NCBI GenBank assembly: GCA_017457465.1 | Contig: JAFTHJ010000225.1 | Span: forward strand, 1-6,911 | DNA from: Clostridia bacterium | Lineage (GTDB): Bacteria > Bacillota > Clostridia > Oscillospirales > CAG-272 | DNA: 6,911 nucleotides | Reading direction: 5' to 3' | Shown: in pieces, positions 5,486 through 6,911 of the stretch | Layout of the letters: each line of letters starts with the position of its first letter | Position numbering within the stretch: position 1 is the first letter of the stretch | Made by a program: the position numbers and the translations under genes | The notes under the pieces: model-generated | What the model was told of the DNA's origin: nothing | Databases searched by the model: none | The model's input: only the letters and a program-made list of their open reading frames with translations

Positions 5486-6856
5486 TCAGTATTTGTAGAA
5501 TGAGAGCATAGCTCTGTAAGCCTCGTAAAGGTCGACCTTTGATATGACCTCGTAGGGGGCGTGCATAGAAATCACGGGTACACCAAGGTCTATCGTGTCT
5601 ATATTGTGCTTGGAGATATATTTTGCCACGGTTCCGCCGCCTCCGCAATCGACCTTGCCAAGCTCCGCCGCCTGCCATACGACGCTGTCCTTTGCGAGAA
5701 TCGAGCGAAGCCAACCGATATATTCAGCGTTTGCGTCATTAGTGCCCGATTTTCCTCTTGAACCCGTGAATTTCGTGAATACCACACCACAGGAGAGAAG
5801 CGCCGAATTTCTCTTTTCAAAAACATCGGCAAAGTTAGGGTCAAACGCGGCTGACACGTCTGCCGAGAGACACTTTGAGTTGGCTCTTATGACCGCCGGA
5901 TTTCCGCCGAGATTTGAAGCCAGCTCGTTGATGATATCGAGCATAAGCTCACTCTGCATTCCGCTCGGGCCGTCACTTCCTGTTTCCTCCTTGTCGGCAA
6001 GGATGCACATCGTGGTATGAATACTGTCGGACGCCTCGAGAATAGCCGTGAGCGCGGGATACGCGCAAACTCTGTCATCGTGACCGTAAGCGCCTATCAT
6101 AGAGCGGTCAAAGCCAATATCTCTTGCCTTTGCCGCGGGAACGGCGCAAAGCTCTGCGGAGAGAAAGTCATCCTCCCTGATTCCGTATTTCTCATTGAGA
6201 ATCTTGAGAATATTGAGCTTTACCGAATTCTCCTCCTCGTCAGACGAGAGAGCGCTTCCGATAAGGATATTGAGCTGCTCACCGTCAAACGCCTCGCCCA
6301 GAGGCGCCTTGCTCTGCTTCTGACCGAGGTGGGGAAGCAGGTCATTGATATAGAATACGGGGTCGCTTTCGTCCTCACCTATACATATCTCGACAACCGA
6401 GCCGTCAGCCTTGGCTACAACTCCGTGCAGAGAAAGAGGGGTTGCTACCCACTGATATTTTCTTATTCCGCCGTAGTAATGAGTCTTGAAAAAGCCCATT
6501 CCGCCTTCCTCGTAAAGAGGGCATTGCTTAAGGTCGATTCTCGGGGAATCTATATGAGCCGCGGTGAGTCTGATTCCGTTGTTGATAGACTCACTTCCGA
6601 CAGAGAACAGAAAGAGGTTCTTTCCTCTGTTGTTGAAATACTTCTTGTCTCCGTACGCTATTTTGTCTCCGAGCTTATATTCGGTGAAGCCGTATTTCTC
6701 GGCAAGTGCTATAGATATTTTTACACACTCTCGCTCGGTCTTACCCTCGTCAAGATATTTTTTGTAATCCTCGGCATAGTCCATAGCCGCCTCAACGGTG
6801 TCCTTGTCCGTCAGCTCGTATACTGTTTTCTTTGTATATGTGAGTTCGTTGCTCAT
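5486..6856 (-). CDS. M18 family zinc aminopeptidase
   Basis: A cytoplasmic metallo-aminopeptidase that removes N-terminal residues from peptides. Family M18 members form large tetrahedral dodecamers and often prefer acidic residues. The 456 residues are typical of the bacterial family. Candidate ligands of the two-zinc centre are all present: His101 in TAAHIDSPR, Asp260 in GHDDR, Glu290-Glu291 in ADKEETGS (general base and ligand), Asp333 in SADVSAAFDPNF and His432 in VISMHAPYE. THYYGG (125-130) and the block between about 105 and 245 correspond to the inserted oligomerisation domain. The DPNF segment replaces the HPNY seen in eukaryotic aspartyl aminopeptidases, which fits the clostridial/thermotogal branch as I know it; substrate preference may therefore differ. 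The start ATG at 6856 has AAGGAG at 6870-6865, 8 nt upstream. The gene ends with adjacent TGA and TAA codons, 18 nt before prfA. A symbol such as apeA/apeB would be a guess. Confidence 0.93.
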   Translation of the reverse strand: MSNELTYTKKTVYELTDKDTVEAAMDYAEDYKKYLDEGKTERECVKISIALAEKYGFTEYKLGDKIAYGDKKYFNNRGKNLFLFSVGSESINNGIRLTAAHIDSPRIDLKQCPLYEEGGMGFFKTHYYGGIRKYQWVATPLSLHGVVAKADGSVVEICIGEDESDPVFYINDLLPHLGQKQSKAPLGEAFDGEQLNILIGSALSSDEEENSVKLNILKILNEKYGIREDDFLSAELCAVPAAKARDIGFDRSMIGAYGHDDRVCAYPALTAILEASDSIHTTMCILADKEETGSDGPSGMQSELMLDIINELASNLGGNPAVIRANSKCLSADVSAAFDPNFADVFEKRNSALLSCGVVFTKFTGSRGKSGTNDANAEYIGWLRSILAKDSVVWQAAELGKVDCGGGGTVAKYISKHNIDTIDLGVPVISMHAPYEVISKVDLYEAYRAMLSFYKY

Positions 6857-6877
6857 TATTCTATCTCCTTTATCAAT

Positions 6878-6911
6878 TTATGTATTCGCGCCCTCAAGCT
6901 CCTCGGGATAA
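6878..6911 (-). CDS. C-terminal tail of an upstream operon gene (partial)
   Basis: On the minus strand one frame entering at the right edge reads YPEELEGANT and stops with TAA at 6880-6878, 21 nt before the M18 peptidase ATG. The codons (GAG, CTT, GGC, GCG) match the neighbours, and the gap is like the others in this operon. A second open frame (ending EIE at a TAA that overlaps the peptidase ATG) also exists but uses CGA, AGG and ATA more heavily. Ten residues are too few to name the protein. Confidence 0.35.
   Translation of the reverse strand, partial: YPEELEGANT

Noticed and set aside
5486..6856. DPNF in place of HPNY as an active-site defect in the M18 peptidase
   Set aside because: All five candidate metal ligands and the Glu base remain, and this variant fits what I know of the clostridial branch, so loss of activity is not indicated.

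Overview
The window looks like part of a low-to-mid GC Gram-positive chromosome, most likely an anaerobic gut member of the Clostridia (Oscillospiraceae/Ruminococcaceae-like). Signs of this are the strong AAGGAG-type ribosome binding sites, the tightly packed one-strand gene block, the two-domain YwlC/Sua5, the clostridial style of M18 aminopeptidase and a divergent second type IIA topoisomerase A subunit. This placement is an inference from protein style. No rRNA or marker alignment was available.

Layout. Plus strand, left edge: the C-terminal part of an unrecognised multi-pass membrane protein (to 507), closed by a clear intrinsic terminator (517-546). A roughly 160-base leader with no gene follows. 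Next is a 41-codon ORF (712-837) with a good Shine-Dalgarno site, built of three 14-residue Asn/Gln repeats and followed by an 11-bp hairpin (903-928). Minus strand, right to left: the last few codons of an upstream gene (6911-6878), an M18 aminopeptidase (6856-5486), prfA encoding release factor 1 (5467-4397), a Sua5/YwlC threonylcarbamoyl-AMP synthase (4382-3351), a GyrA/ParC-like topoisomerase subunit (3327-1081) and a 41-residue single-pass membrane protein (1063-938). Gaps between these genes are 14-23 nt and several ribosome binding sites sit directly after the preceding stop codon, so this is very probably one operon. It converges on the Asn/Gln-rich gene at the hairpin.

Function. The operon combines translation quality (release factor 1 and t6A tRNA modification), peptide turnover (M18 peptidase) and DNA topology. 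The prfA-sua5 neighbourhood is a known Firmicutes arrangement, but prmC, the methyltransferase for the release-factor GGQ glutamine that often lies between them, is absent here. The least ordinary items are the two unlisted micro-ORFs at the convergent end and the topoisomerase A subunit. That subunit keeps the catalytic Arg-Tyr pair but has Met and Glu at the quinolone-binding positions, a remodelled intercalation region and no recognisable GyrA box. No mobile element, CRISPR array, tRNA or rRNA was seen.
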